Positions 23,767 to 32,660 of a DNA stretch of 64,000 nt are shown piece after piece. The notes beneath the pieces were generated by a model, which saw only the letters and a program-made list of their open reading frames with translations, was not told where the DNA came from and ran no database searches. This DNA is from Streptomyces dysideae (GTDB lineage Bacteria > Actinomycetota > Actinomycetes > Streptomycetales > Streptomycetaceae). Position 1 is the stretch's first letter; every line of letters starts with the position of its first letter. The translations under genes were made by a program, and so were the position numbers. Location of the stretch: positions 62,001 to 126,000 of the forward strand of contig NZ_KQ949097.1 of assembly GCF_001514305.1 (NCBI RefSeq), read 5' to 3'.

Positions 23767-24420
23767 ATGACAGCCACCCTCAACGCCGAACTGCGCGCCT
23801 TCTACGAGGCCCGCCAGCAGCAGATCCCCGCAGAGGTACGCGAGATCATGCGGCGGGCCGGTGCCGAGCTCGCCGATTCGGGCCAGGCGGACCGGGCCCT
23901 CACCGTCGGCGACCGGGCCCCCCGGTTCCGCCTGCCCGCCGCGACCGGCGGGACCGTCACCCTGGACGACCTCCTCGCCGCCGGCCCCGTCGTGCTGACC
24001 TTCTACCGAGGCGCCTGGTGCCCGTACTGCAACATCGCCCTGCGCGGGCTCCAGCAGCAGACCGCCGAGATCACCGCACGCGGTGCCCGCCTCGTCGCCG
24101 TCTCCCCGCAGATCCCCGACGAGTCCCTCTCCCTGACCGAGAGGCACGGCCTCGCCTTCGACGTCCTCAGCGACATCGGCTCCGGCACCGCGAAGCAGTA
24201 CGGCCTCGCCTTCGACCTCCCCGAGGACCTCGCCGCCGTCTACGACCGGCTCGGCTTCGACCTCCAGCGTGTCAACGCCGGACACCCGCGCACCCTGCCG
24301 CTGCCCGGCACCTACGTCATCGACCGCGCCGGCACCATCCGCTGGGTCTTCGTCGACACCGACTACACCACCCGCGCGGAACCGGCCGACATCGTCACCG
24401 CCCTCGACGGACTGGCGTAA
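23767..24420 (+). CDS. AhpC/TSA-type peroxiredoxin-like protein
   Basis: Thioredoxin-fold protein (217 aa) of the peroxiredoxin-like AhpC/TSA family, cytosolic. It should reduce peroxides or act as a thiol oxidoreductase. The redox centre is visible as FYRGAWCPYCNIALRGL with Cys85 and Cys88 (CPYC), unlike a plain 1-Cys site. VGDRAPRFRLPAATG and LVAVSPQIPDESL are the flanking family motifs, and the C terminus ends with RWVFVDTDYTTRAEP. AGGAGG is 9 bases before the ATG. It is divergent from a TetR gene with twin operators, so its expression is likely de-repressed by the TetR ligand. A terminator hairpin follows directly. Confidence 0.88.
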   Translation: MTATLNAELRAFYEARQQQIPAEVREIMRRAGAELADSGQADRALTVGDRAPRFRLPAATGGTVTLDDLLAAGPVVLTFYRGAWCPYCNIALRGLQQQTAEITARGARLVAVSPQIPDESLSLTERHGLAFDVLSDIGSGTAKQYGLAFDLPEDLAAVYDRLGFDLQRVNAGHPRTLPLPGTYVIDRAGTIRWVFVDTDYTTRAEPADIVTALDGLA

Positions 24421-24430
24421 CCGAACTCCC

Positions 24431-24459
24431 GCCAGGGGCGGGCCAGTTCCGCCCCTGGC
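24431..24459 (+). terminator. Terminator after peroxiredoxin-like gene
   Basis: 11-bp perfect stem GCCAGGGGCGG/CCGCCCCTGGC with a 7-nt loop, starting 11 bp after the stop codon. Confidence 0.8.
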
Positions 24460-24485
24460 ATCTGTCAGAACTGTTGACCCCGATC

Positions 24486-24499
24486 TGAAAACGTTTTAA
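24486..24499. promoter_or_regulatory. LacI-type operator upstream of ABC operon
   Basis: TGAAAACGTTTTAA, containing the perfect palindrome AAAACGTTTT with central CG, 36 bp before the first permease start. It is AT-rich in a high-GC region and matches the general form of LacI-family operators. The LacI-type gene in the same operon is the probable ligand-responsive regulator. Confidence 0.75.
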
Positions 24500-24535
24500 C
24501 TTCCCCTCACTCCAACTCGTAGCCGAGGAGGCTCC

Positions 24536-25516
24536 GTGGCAGCTCTCCTACGGGAGCGCCCTGGAAAATCGAGGGTGAGCCGCCCTTCCCGTCACCCGTC
24601 AGGCGCTCCAGCACAGAGAAAAGGTTTTCACACACGCCGGAGCCGGACCTTGTTCCTGCTCCTGGTGCCCGGTCTCGCGTACTTCCTCGTGTTCCACTAC
24701 GGCGCGCTGGTCGGCAACGTCATCGCGTTCAAGGAGTACGTGCCCTTCGACGGCATCTGGCGCAGCCCCTGGGTGGGCCTCGGCAACTTCCAGCGGATGT
24801 TCGAGGACGGCGAGTTCTGGCACGCGGTCTTCAACACGCTCTGGATCGCGGTCCTGCAGCTCGTGTTCTACTTCCCCGTGCCACTGGCGCTCGCCCTGCT
24901 GCTGCACAGCCTCACCTGGAGCACGGTCCGCCGCTTCGTGCAGTCGGTGACGTATCTGCCGCACTTCATCTCATGGGTGATCGTCGTCGCCCTGTTCCAG
25001 CAAGTCCTGGGCGACACCGGCATGGTGAACAGCTACCTCGGCGACGCCGGTCTGAGCACCGTCGACATCATCGGCAACCCCGATGCCTTCAAGCCGCTCA
25101 CCGTCCTCCAGGTGATCTGGAAGGACGCCGGCTGGGGCACGATCATCTTCCTCGCCGCGCTCTCCCAGGTCGACGAGCAGCAGTACGAGGCCGCCGCCAT
25201 CGACGGCGCCGGCCCCTGGCTGCGGTTCTGGCATGTCACGCTGCCCGCGATCCGCCCGGTGATCGTGCTGCTGCTGATCCTGCGGCTCGGCGACATCCTC
25301 TCCGTCGGCTTCGAACAGATGCTGCTCCAGCGCGACTCGGTCGGTCCCGGGGCCGCCGAGATCATCGACACCTTCGTCTACTACCAGGGCATCGTCGGCG
25401 GCGACTACGGCTTCGCGGCGGCGGCCGGACTGTTCAAGGGCCTGGTCGGCGCCCTGCTCGTGTACGCGGCCAACAAGGTCGCCCACCGTCTCGGCGAACA
25501 GGGGGTATACCGGTGA
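24536..25516 (+). CDS. ABC sugar transporter permease, LplB-type
   Basis: Binding-protein-dependent ABC transporter permease (326 aa) of the LplB family, importing an oligosaccharide or polysaccharide fragment. About six membrane segments begin at residue 38 (TLFLLLVPGLAYFLVFHYG). The cytoplasmic EAA loop that contacts the ATPase is visible as EAAAIDGAGPWLRFWHVTLP. The GTG at 24536 is preceded by GAGGAG. The first 35 residues are a basic cytosolic tail. Its stop overlaps the next permease start (GTGA). No ATPase gene is in the operon, so it presumably uses a shared MsiK-type ATPase encoded elsewhere, as is common in Streptomyces. Confidence 0.9.
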   Translation: MAALLRERPGKSRVSRPSRHPSGAPAQRKGFHTRRSRTLFLLLVPGLAYFLVFHYGALVGNVIAFKEYVPFDGIWRSPWVGLGNFQRMFEDGEFWHAVFNTLWIAVLQLVFYFPVPLALALLLHSLTWSTVRRFVQSVTYLPHFISWVIVVALFQQVLGDTGMVNSYLGDAGLSTVDIIGNPDAFKPLTVLQVIWKDAGWGTIIFLAALSQVDEQQYEAAAIDGAGPWLRFWHVTLPAIRPVIVLLLILRLGDILSVGFEQMLLQRDSVGPGAAEIIDTFVYYQGIVGGDYGFAAAAGLFKGLVGALLVYAANKVAHRLGEQGVYR

Positions 25517-26400
25517 GCGCCCACGTCCGGCCCGGCTGGATGGAAACGCCGAGGCCCGTCACGCAGGCCGGCAAGGCGGTCGCCCTGGTGGTGGTCGTGC
25601 TCCTGGTGTGTGTGCCGTTCCTCGTCATCCTGTCGACGTCGCTCGCCTCCCAGCGCGAGGTCGTGGCGAACGGCGGCTGGGTGCTGTGGCCGCAGGACCC
25701 GACCCTGAAGGCGTACCGCGACATCCTCGACGGCGGCATCGTCACCCATGCCCTCGGAGTCAGCGCGGGCGTCACCGTCGTAGGCACCCTGCTCAGCCTC
25801 GCCTGCACGGTGACGCTGGCCTACGCGCTGTCCCGCCCCGGTGTGTTCGGCGGCCGGCCGGTGCTGCTGCTGATCCTGTTCACGTTCCTGTTCCCGCCCG
25901 GGATGATCCCGAACTACCTGCTCGTCAAGGAGCTCGGGCTGCTCGACAGCTATGCCTCGCTGGTCCTTCCCGTACTGGTCAACGTCTTCAACCTGGTCGT
26001 GCTGCGCGGCTTCTTCCAGGGCATCCCCGAGGAGCTGTACGAGGCCGCCCGGCTGGACGGGGCGGGCGACCTGCGGATCCTGTGGTCGATCGTGCTGCCC
26101 CTGTCGAAGGCCGCGCTCGCCGTGGTCGGGCTGTTCTACGCCGTCGGCTACTGGAACTCCTGGTTCTACGCCTCGCTCTATCTGGAGAGCGACCACTGGC
26201 CGCTCCAACAGGTGCTGCGCACCTATGTCATCGCGGGTACCGGGCTGACGGACACGACCACCGGTGAGGGCACGGTCAACGCGCCGCAGACGATCCAGAT
26301 GGCCGTCCTGGTCATCGCCACCGTGCCGATCCTGCTCCTCTACCCCTTCCTGCAGAAGTACTTCACCAAGGGCGTGCTCACCGGCGCCATCAAGAGCTGA
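25513..26400 (+). CDS. ABC sugar transporter permease, YtcP-type
   Basis: Second permease subunit (295 aa), YtcP/MalG type, forming the heterodimeric channel with the upstream LplB-like protein. Membrane segments start near residue 21 (AVALVVVVLLVCVPFLVIL). Its EAA loop reads EAARLDGAGDLRILWSIVLP. The tail LQKYFTKGVLTGAIKS is characteristic of this family. The GTG at 25513 overlaps the upstream stop, so the long upstream frame is only the antisense-like continuation over the first permease. It has about 6 transmembrane helices. Confidence 0.9.
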   Translation: MSAHVRPGWMETPRPVTQAGKAVALVVVVLLVCVPFLVILSTSLASQREVVANGGWVLWPQDPTLKAYRDILDGGIVTHALGVSAGVTVVGTLLSLACTVTLAYALSRPGVFGGRPVLLLILFTFLFPPGMIPNYLLVKELGLLDSYASLVLPVLVNVFNLVVLRGFFQGIPEELYEAARLDGAGDLRILWSIVLPLSKAALAVVGLFYAVGYWNSWFYASLYLESDHWPLQQVLRTYVIAGTGLTDTTTGEGTVNAPQTIQMAVLVIATVPILLLYPFLQKYFTKGVLTGAIKS

Positions 26401-26451
26401 CGCAACATCAGAAGCCTTGTTCAGAGCCGCACTCAGAGAGGTCACTCGCTC

Positions 26452-28101
26452 ATGCCCAGCATGTCCCGACGTACCCTGCTGCGCTCCATGGCCGCAGCGG
26501 GCACCGCGGTCTCCGCACCAGGTCTGCTGACCGCCTGCTCGACCGGATCCGGCGAGGGCGACACCTCCAACGCCGGCAAGAAGCTCGCCGACTGGCCCGC
26601 CCACCAGGCGCCCGAGGGCGCGAAGCCGGACCTGGCGCCCACCGACGAGGGTGTCCAGCCCGGCTACACCTCCTACCCCTCCGACCTGACCACCTCGGTC
26701 GCCCGCACCCCGGGCGACGGCTCCACGATCAGGGTCATGTCGGTCACCTTCGGCACCCCGCCGAAGGGGCGGGCGGACAACCAGTACTGGCGGGCCGTGG
26801 AGAAGGCGCTGGGCGTCAAAATCGAGTACACGGTCGTGCCGACGGACGACTACCAGAAGAAGATGGCGACCGTGATGGCCGGCGACCCCGAGTCGCTGCC
26901 CGACATCATCAACGTCTTCGCCGGGTTCGTCCTGCCCCGTGAGGCGCAGTTCGTGCAGCGCCGCGCCCAGGACCTGACGCCGTACCTGTCGGGCGAGGCC
27001 GTGCGGGACTACCCCAACCTCGCCGGCATCCCCACCCACGCCTGGCGCGACATGGGCCGCATCGGCGGCCGGATCTACGGCATCCCGTTGGAACGCCCGC
27101 TGCCCGGATCCACCCTGTGGACCAACCAGGACCTGTTCACCGACGCCGGCATGCGGGAGGGCTGGACCTCCCAGGACTTCGCCACGGTCGCCAGGAAGGC
27201 CACCCGGGGCACGACGTACGCCCTGGGCGCGGCGACCGGTTCGCTGTTCGGCAACGCCGTGCACGCCGCCGCCCACAACGCCCCGGCCGGCTGGGCGGTG
27301 GACAAGGACGGCACCTTCCGCCCCAACTTCACCGACGAGCGCTACAAGGCGGCCGTCGCCTTCCAGGCCGAGCTGCGCAAGAACGGCTCCTACCACCCCG
27401 ACGCCGCCTCGATGGCCACCCCGGAGCTGGGCACCCTGTTCCTCAACGGGACGGTCGGCTCCATGCAGAACGGCTTCGGCGCCTACCAGACCCTCTACCC
27501 CGACTCCAAGGGCCTGCTCACCCCGGCGCCCGCCCTTCCGTACGGCGTCGACGGCACCCCCGGCGGCATCGTCGCCGCCCGCCGCTCCTTCGGCTACACG
27601 GTCCTGAAGAAGGCGAAGAAGGAACGCATCGAACTGCTCCTGCGCCTCCTCGACTACCTGGCCGCCCCGTTCGGCACGAAGGAGTGGGAGCTCGTGCACT
27701 ACGGCCTGGAGGGCGTCCACTTCACCCGAGGCAAGGACGGCTCCCCGCAGCCGAACAAGCTGGGCGAGGTGGAGAACGTCTCCAACCTGCCCTTCCGTTA
27801 CCTCGCCGAGGGCCCCCAGGTGCTCTTCGTGCCGGGCAGGCCCGAGGCCGTACGTGCCGTGCACGCCTGGCAGCGGAAGGTGGTGCCGGTCGCGGTCCGC
27901 GACGCCTCCTTCGGACTGCAGTCCCGCACCAACACCACCCAGGGCACCACCCTCAAGGCCCTCATGGACGACACCGTCACCTCGGTCGTCGCCGGGCGCG
28001 CCCCGATGTCCGCGTACGACGACGCCGTGCAGAAGTGGCGCTCCCGCGGCGGCGACAGAATGGCCGAGGAATACGCCAAGGAATACGCCGCCAACGCATG
28101 A
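26452..28101 (+). CDS. Extracellular solute-binding lipoprotein (LipO-type)
   Basis: Lipid-anchored substrate receptor (549 aa) for the adjacent permeases. The signal peptide has a twin-arginine-like SRRTLLRSMAAAG and a lipobox LLTAC with the lipidated Cys at residue 29, so it is probably Tat-exported and anchored outside the membrane. The mature protein is large, as in LplA/LipO proteins that bind polysaccharide fragments rather than simple sugars. LGTLFLNGTVGSMQNGFGAY and AYDDAVQKWRSRGGDRMAEEY are visible family-like stretches. It lies 51 bp after the second permease. Substrate unknown; DUF2264 downstream hints at a uronate-rich or rhamnogalacturonan-type polymer. Confidence 0.9.
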   Translation: MPSMSRRTLLRSMAAAGTAVSAPGLLTACSTGSGEGDTSNAGKKLADWPAHQAPEGAKPDLAPTDEGVQPGYTSYPSDLTTSVARTPGDGSTIRVMSVTFGTPPKGRADNQYWRAVEKALGVKIEYTVVPTDDYQKKMATVMAGDPESLPDIINVFAGFVLPREAQFVQRRAQDLTPYLSGEAVRDYPNLAGIPTHAWRDMGRIGGRIYGIPLERPLPGSTLWTNQDLFTDAGMREGWTSQDFATVARKATRGTTYALGAATGSLFGNAVHAAAHNAPAGWAVDKDGTFRPNFTDERYKAAVAFQAELRKNGSYHPDAASMATPELGTLFLNGTVGSMQNGFGAYQTLYPDSKGLLTPAPALPYGVDGTPGGIVAARRSFGYTVLKKAKKERIELLLRLLDYLAAPFGTKEWELVHYGLEGVHFTRGKDGSPQPNKLGEVENVSNLPFRYLAEGPQVLFVPGRPEAVRAVHAWQRKVVPVAVRDASFGLQSRTNTTQGTTLKALMDDTVTSVVAGRAPMSAYDDAVQKWRSRGGDRMAEEYAKEYAANA

Positions 28102-28149
28102 GCCGAGGCCGGCGCGCACGGACGACGACGTCATCACACGGGGAGCGAC

Positions 28150-29205
28150 ATGGCAGACAAGGCGCGGGTCACCATCCGCGAGGTGGCCGAGCGTGCAGGG
28201 GTTTCCGTGGCCACGGTCTCGCGGGTGCTGAGCGGCAACTACCCGGTCCCGCCGGCCACCCGCGCGCGTGTCCTGCGCGCGGCACGGGCTCTGGACTACG
28301 TCGCCAACGCACACGCTCGCGCCCTGGTCGGCGGCGGCCGGAAGATGGTCGCCGTCGTCCTGCGCCAGGTCACCAGCCCGTTCTACGCCCAGGTCGCCGA
28401 GGGCGTCGAGGCGGAGGCGGCGGCGAACGGCTGGCTGTGCCTGGTCGGCACCACGGGCGGTGATCCGCAGCGGGAGATGGACTTCGTCCAGCTCATGCGC
28501 GAGGAGGGCGCGCGCGTGGTGATCCTCGTGGGCGGGGTCGTCGAGGACGACGCCTACCGGGAGCGCGTCGCGCACTACGCGCACGCCCTGGACGCCGCCG
28601 GTGCCCGTCTGGTGCTCTGCGGGCGCCCCTCTCCCGACCCCGAACTGCCCGCCCTGGTCGTCGTGTTCGACAACGAGGCCGGAGCCCTGGCCGTCACCAG
28701 CCATCTGCTGTCGGCCGGACACCGGCGGATCGTGTTCCTCGGCGGTCTGCCCGGCAACACCGCCCTGGACGCCCGGGTGGCCGGCTACCGTGCGGCGCTG
28801 GCCGCGCACGGGCTGCCTCCGGAGGCCGCGCACGTCGTCGACTGCGGTCTTGGCCGGGCCGCCGGCCATCGTGCGATGGCCGAACTCCTCAAGGGCGAAC
28901 GGGAGTTCACGGCCGTGTTCGCCGGTGACGACATGGTGGCCGCCGGTGCGCTGCGCGCCATCGCCGACGCCGGGCTGCGCGTCCCCGACGACGTCTCCGT
29001 CGTCGGCTACAACGACATCCCGCTCGCCGAGGACTTCAACCCCCCGCTGACCACCGTCCGCACACCCGCCGAGGAACTGGGGCGCAGTGCCGTACGCCTG
29101 GCCCTGCGCGACCCCGACGGGACGGCCGGCACCGACCATGTGCTCGGCACCCACATCGTCGTACGCGGCAGCGTCAGCCCGCCCCCGTCCGAACGGACCC
29201 CGTGA
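28150..29205 (+). CDS. LacI-family transcriptional regulator
   Basis: LacI/GalR regulator (351 aa). The N-terminal HTH is TIREVAERAGVSVATVSRVL (residues 8-27), followed by hinge-like ARALVGGGRKMVAVVL. The periplasmic-binding-protein-like effector domain spans about 65-340 (SPFYAQVAEGVEAEA, GDDMVAAGALRAIADAGLRVPDDV, and VVGYNDIPLAEDFNPPLTTV). GGGGAGCGAC precedes the ATG. It lies between the binding protein and the DUF2264 gene in the same operon, so it most likely senses the imported sugar and binds the palindrome at 24486-24499. Confidence 0.92.
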   Translation: MADKARVTIREVAERAGVSVATVSRVLSGNYPVPPATRARVLRAARALDYVANAHARALVGGGRKMVAVVLRQVTSPFYAQVAEGVEAEAAANGWLCLVGTTGGDPQREMDFVQLMREEGARVVILVGGVVEDDAYRERVAHYAHALDAAGARLVLCGRPSPDPELPALVVVFDNEAGALAVTSHLLSAGHRRIVFLGGLPGNTALDARVAGYRAALAAHGLPPEAAHVVDCGLGRAAGHRAMAELLKGEREFTAVFAGDDMVAAGALRAIADAGLRVPDDVSVVGYNDIPLAEDFNPPLTTVRTPAEELGRSAVRLALRDPDGTAGTDHVLGTHIVVRGSVSPPPSERTP

Positions 29206-29226
29206 CCCAAGGAGACCCGACCCGGC

Positions 29227-31137
29227 ATGACCGCGCCGCATCTCTCGGTCGACCCCGGCCAACTGCCGCCGCCCGATTCCCGGTTGTCGCCGTACACCGG
29301 CTACACCCGGGCCCACTGGGAAACCGCCGCCGACCGCCTCCTGGCCGCCCTCGTCCCGTACGCCTCACCCGGCCTCGCCCAGTACCGCCTGCCCGGCCGG
29401 ACCGGCCACTCCGGCGAACTGTCCGACGCGGTCGAGGGCTACGCCCGCTCCTTCCTCCTCGCCGCCTTCCGTATCGCGGGATCCCGCGGGCAGGCCGGTC
29501 CCGACCTGATCGAGCGGTACGTCACCGGTCTCGCCAACGGAACCGACCCCCACCACCCGGAACACTGGCCGCCGATCACCGACCGCGCCCAGCCCATGGT
29601 CGAGGCCGCCTCCCTCGCCGTCGCCCTGCACGAGACCCGCCCCTGGCTCTGGGACCACCTCTCCGACGGGGTACGCCAACGGGTCGCCGACTGGCTCGGC
29701 GGATTCGTCGGAGCCACCGCCAACGACTCCAACTGGCGGCTCTTCCAGGTCGTCACCGAGGAGTTCCTCGCCTCGGTCGGCGCCTCGCACAACCGGGACG
29801 AGATCGACGCCGGGCTGGCCCGTCTGGACGACTGGTACCGCGGCGACGGCTGGTACACCGACGGCGACGGCCGCAAGTTCGACTACTACAACGCCTGGGC
29901 CCTGCACCTGTACCCGGTGCTGTGGGCGCGCATCGCCGGCCCCCGGGCCGACCCCGCCCTGGTCGCGACCCATCGCACACGTCTTCGCGAGTTCCTCGAC
30001 GTCCATCAGTACTTCTTCGGCTCCGACGGCGCCCCCGTCCACCAGGGCCGCTCCCTCACCTACCGCTACGCCGCCGCGGCCCCTCTGTGGGCGGGTGCCC
30101 TGGCCGGTGCCACCCCGATGCCCCCCGGCCGCACCCGTCGCCTCGCCTCCGGTGCCCTGAAGCACTTCGCCGACCGTGAAGTGCCCGACGAGAAAGGGCT
30201 GTTGAGCCTGGGCTGGTACCGGCCCTTTCTCCCGGTCACCCAGCCCTATTCGGGTCCCGCCTCCCCGTACTGGGCGAGCAAGGCGTTCCTCGGCCTGCTG
30301 CTGCCCGCCGGGCATCCGGTGTGGACGGCGCCGGAGGAACCCGGGCCGGTGGACACCGCCGACCGGCAGCTGGCCCTGCCCGCGCCGGGCTGGCTGCTGC
30401 ACTCCACCGCCGCGGACGGGATCGTACGCCTGGTCAACCACGGCAGTGACCGGCTGCCACCGCCGCCCGCGACCTCGCAGGACAGCCCCCACTACACCCG
30501 GTTCGCGTACTCCACGGCCACCGCCCCGGAGACGCCGCGCGGCCCCGACAACCACATCGCGCTGCTGGACGACTCCGGAGCCTCGGTCAGAGGCCGCATC
30601 CACCCGCTCTACACGCGGACCCGCCGGGCCGCGTCGTGGCACACACCGCGCCGCCCGGACGGGGAGCTCGACGCGCGCATCACCACAGCCGGCGTGGTGC
30701 ACGGTCCCTGGGAGATACGCGTCCACCGCGTCGAGGCGCCGGCCGGGTTCGGCGTACACGAGGGCGGCTGGGCCGTGGCCTGCGACACCACTCCGCCGAC
30801 CGCGGAGACCGGACCGCGCTGGGCGCTGGCCCGCCGGCGCGACGGCCTGACCAGCCTGATCGCCGGCCTGCTCGGCTGGGAGGACGACGGGACGGTCCTG
30901 CACGCCGAGGACCGCAACGCCTACGGCCACCACTCGGCGACTCCGGTGCTCACCGTGCCCCGGCATGCGGGCGGTACGCGCCTGCTGGTGACGCTGGTCT
31001 GTCTCACCGCCGATCCGGCCGTGTACCGCGACGTCCACGCCCTGCGCGCGGGCGCCGGGGCACACGTGGAGTCCGACGGGACGGTGGAGATCCGCTTCCC
31101 GGACGGGACAACTGACCAGGTCCTGCTGGTGACTTGA
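29227..31137 (+). CDS. DUF2264 domain protein
   Basis: Soluble 636-aa protein matching the DUF2264 family throughout, which is found with polysaccharide-uptake ABC systems. The first 350 residues are alpha-helical and barrel-like with YARSFLLAAFRIAG, NDSNWRLFQVVTEEFLASVG, DGWYTDGDGRKFDYYNAWAL and DGAPVHQGRSLTYRYAAA, typical of (alpha/alpha)6-barrel carbohydrate-active proteins. The C-terminal half is beta-rich (SPHYTRFAYSTATA, PWEIRVHRVEAP). No signal peptide is seen, so it would act in the cytosol on imported oligosaccharide. AAGGAG precedes the ATG. Catalytic function is not established for the family. Confidence 0.88.
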   Translation: MTAPHLSVDPGQLPPPDSRLSPYTGYTRAHWETAADRLLAALVPYASPGLAQYRLPGRTGHSGELSDAVEGYARSFLLAAFRIAGSRGQAGPDLIERYVTGLANGTDPHHPEHWPPITDRAQPMVEAASLAVALHETRPWLWDHLSDGVRQRVADWLGGFVGATANDSNWRLFQVVTEEFLASVGASHNRDEIDAGLARLDDWYRGDGWYTDGDGRKFDYYNAWALHLYPVLWARIAGPRADPALVATHRTRLREFLDVHQYFFGSDGAPVHQGRSLTYRYAAAAPLWAGALAGATPMPPGRTRRLASGALKHFADREVPDEKGLLSLGWYRPFLPVTQPYSGPASPYWASKAFLGLLLPAGHPVWTAPEEPGPVDTADRQLALPAPGWLLHSTAADGIVRLVNHGSDRLPPPPATSQDSPHYTRFAYSTATAPETPRGPDNHIALLDDSGASVRGRIHPLYTRTRRAASWHTPRRPDGELDARITTAGVVHGPWEIRVHRVEAPAGFGVHEGGWAVACDTTPPTAETGPRWALARRRDGLTSLIAGLLGWEDDGTVLHAEDRNAYGHHSATPVLTVPRHAGGTRLLVTLVCLTADPAVYRDVHALRAGAGAHVESDGTVEIRFPDGTTDQVLLVT

Positions 31138-31138
31138 T

Positions 31139-31158
31139 GCCCTGGCCCCGCTCAGGGC
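31139..31158 (+). terminator. Weak hairpin after DUF2264 gene
   Basis: GCCCTG/CAGGGC 6-bp stem with an 8-nt loop immediately after the stop codon. Candidate terminator only. Confidence 0.3.
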
Positions 31159-31335
31159 CGAGGGACGAGCCGGGGGCTGTGGTGGGCGGGTGGGCGGCGA
31201 GTGCGTCCGCGACGGCGCTCAGGCGACATGGAGGCGTATCTCCTGCCGGGTCGGCTCCAGCCGGACACCGGCCTGATCGACGATGTGGTCGGTGCCGAGA
31301 CCAACGATTCGCCTGGGTCTGCGGGGGCAGGCGCC

Positions 31336-31506
31336 CGACTCGGTGCGGGCGGCCCGGATCAAGTCCCCGCAGCGCGAGGCCTGTTCGCGCGCATGCGTCC
31401 CGGTGCCGGCCTTCGCGGTGGCGCTGACTCCGGAGGACGCCGCCGCTGCCGCCGTCGCCCGGGACTTCCCCCGCATCGTCAAGCCGGTCTCGCTGTGTCC
31501 GGCCGA
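31336..31506 (+). pseudogene. ATP-grasp gene remnant
   Basis: A frame without a start encodes SVRAARIKSPQREACSR, then VPVPAFAVALTPEDAAAAA and ARDFPRIVKPVSL, which resembles the N-terminal part of ATP-grasp enzymes (R..K..R......GVPVP....., FP.IVKP). The usual continuation GSRGV/S is lost and no complete gene surrounds it. It lies in a 650-bp gap between the DUF2264 and MarR genes. Confidence 0.45.
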
Positions 31507-31514
31507 GCACCCGC

Positions 31515-31795
31515 ATGGACGAGAACCTGCTGCTCGCCACCGGCGCGGAGACGTCGGAGGGGCTGTGGGCGACGGCCGGGCGCTTCGACTCGCTGATGAC
31601 CTCGGAGAGCCTGTCCTCCAGCCACCGTCATGCCCGGCGGTTCGGCTACGCGGCGCCGGTCGCCGGGAGCCTGGGCGAGTCCCGCTTCGAGGGCACGTTG
31701 CTGCTCGACGCACCTCTCCGGCGCGCCGCGACTGCGCGGCAACCATCTCGGACAACGGCTCTACCGCGCCCGGGCCGACGCCCTGGACTTCGACA
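31515..31795 (+). pseudogene. Unidentified decayed reading frame
   Basis: The frame starting MDENLLLATGAETSEGLWAT and continuing FDSLMTSESLSSSHRHARRF, then GYAAPVAGSLGESRFEGTLL, looks like real protein rather than GC-skewed noise. Near 31730 it appears to shift frame (LRGNHLGQRLYRARADALDF in the next frame) before running into the convergent MarR gene. The family was not identified. Probably a truncated or frameshifted remnant. Confidence 0.35.
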
Positions 31796-32245
31796 TCATC
31801 GCTCAGCTCCGACCTGCTCCGGGGCCCGCCCCAGCAGGAACTCCAGCCGGGCCAGCCCGTCGGCCAGCTCCTGTACACCGGCCAGCCCGTCCAGCATCTG
31901 CGCCTCGGCCCGCTGTGCCAGCACGGCGACGGCCCGGTGCCGCGTCCGGCCGCGCGCGGAGAGATAGAGCAGGACACGCCGCCCGTCCCCCGGGTCCTTG
32001 CGGCGGTAGGCCAACGCAACCGAGACCAGCCGGTCGACCAGCTTGGTGAGACTCGGCGCGGGCATCAGCGCGTACTCGGCGACGTCGGACATGGCGTGCC
32101 CGCGGCCGTCCGAGAGCAGCGACAGCACCCGCCACTCCTCGACGGAACAGTCCTCGGCCTCGAGCGCGGCGGCCAGTCGGCGGGTCATCAACCGCTCTGC
32201 GCTGCTGAGCAGTTGGGGGAGATCGCGAGGCAACTCCGGCGACAC
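31796..32245 (-). CDS. MarR-family transcriptional regulator
   Basis: Winged-helix MarR regulator (149 aa). The conserved core reads VEEWRVLSLLSDGRGHAMSD, then VAEYALMPAPSLTKLVDRLV (about residues 38-78), with the wing AYRRKDPGDGRRVLLYLSAR. GTG 32245 is preceded by GGAGGAGAGG, making it the best start; upstream in-frame starts lack a site. It is transcribed away from the SulP gene across a 415-bp region with a CTTTCC-AG-GGAAAG palindrome 72 bp upstream. It may control the transporter, itself, or both. Confidence 0.9.
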   Translation of the reverse strand: MSPELPRDLPQLLSSAERLMTRRLAAALEAEDCSVEEWRVLSLLSDGRGHAMSDVAEYALMPAPSLTKLVDRLVSVALAYRRKDPGDGRRVLLYLSARGRTRHRAVAVLAQRAEAQMLDGLAGVQELADGLARLEFLLGRAPEQVGAER

Positions 32246-32660
32246 GGTCAACCTCTCCTCCGCGGGGCCGCTGACACACAACTCACAGCGCCGACAGTAC
32301 CTCCCCCCAGACAATGCTTTCCAGGGAAAGGATCTGACCGTCGGCCGTGATCCACCTCACGGAGCGCGAACGGAGCCCCGCGACCGGCCACCCGTTTTCC
32401 GGGAATCACACCAGCCGGAAACACGTTGACGTCGTTCCCGGCTCAGAATGCTTTCCTTGTTCCCAGCCCTTCTCGGGGGAAGCACTGAGCCTTCCCCTGC
32501 CGGTACCGATGGCGCGTCAACGACCCTCAGTTGGCGATCTTTGGCCTTGTCTTGACGCGATCCATACGGCATCTTTACCCAGGGAGTGCCGGGAAGTCTG
32601 GTCGGCGACGGGGCCCGCCATGGGCCCGGGCCAGCATGTTGTCGACCGAAGTGGGAGCAG
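32246..32660. other. Divergent regulatory region MarR/SulP
   Basis: 415 bp with lower GC than the surroundings and no coding frame. It contains the palindrome at 32317-32330 and a repeated AATGCTTTCC decamer (32313-32322 and 32447-32456). Confidence 0.7.
32317..32330. promoter_or_regulatory. Palindromic operator candidate CTTTCC-AG-GGAAAG
   Basis: Perfect 6-bp arms around AG, upstream of the MarR gene, overlapping the first of two AATGCTTTCC decamers. The second decamer lies 134 bp away toward SulP, ending in CTTTCCTTG without the right arm. It is a likely MarR-binding element. Confidence 0.5.

Noticed and set aside
25405..29316. 1303-aa minus-strand open frame across the ABC operon
   Set aside because: Entirely antisense to four well-supported genes, Gly/Val/His-rich and without recognisable motifs.
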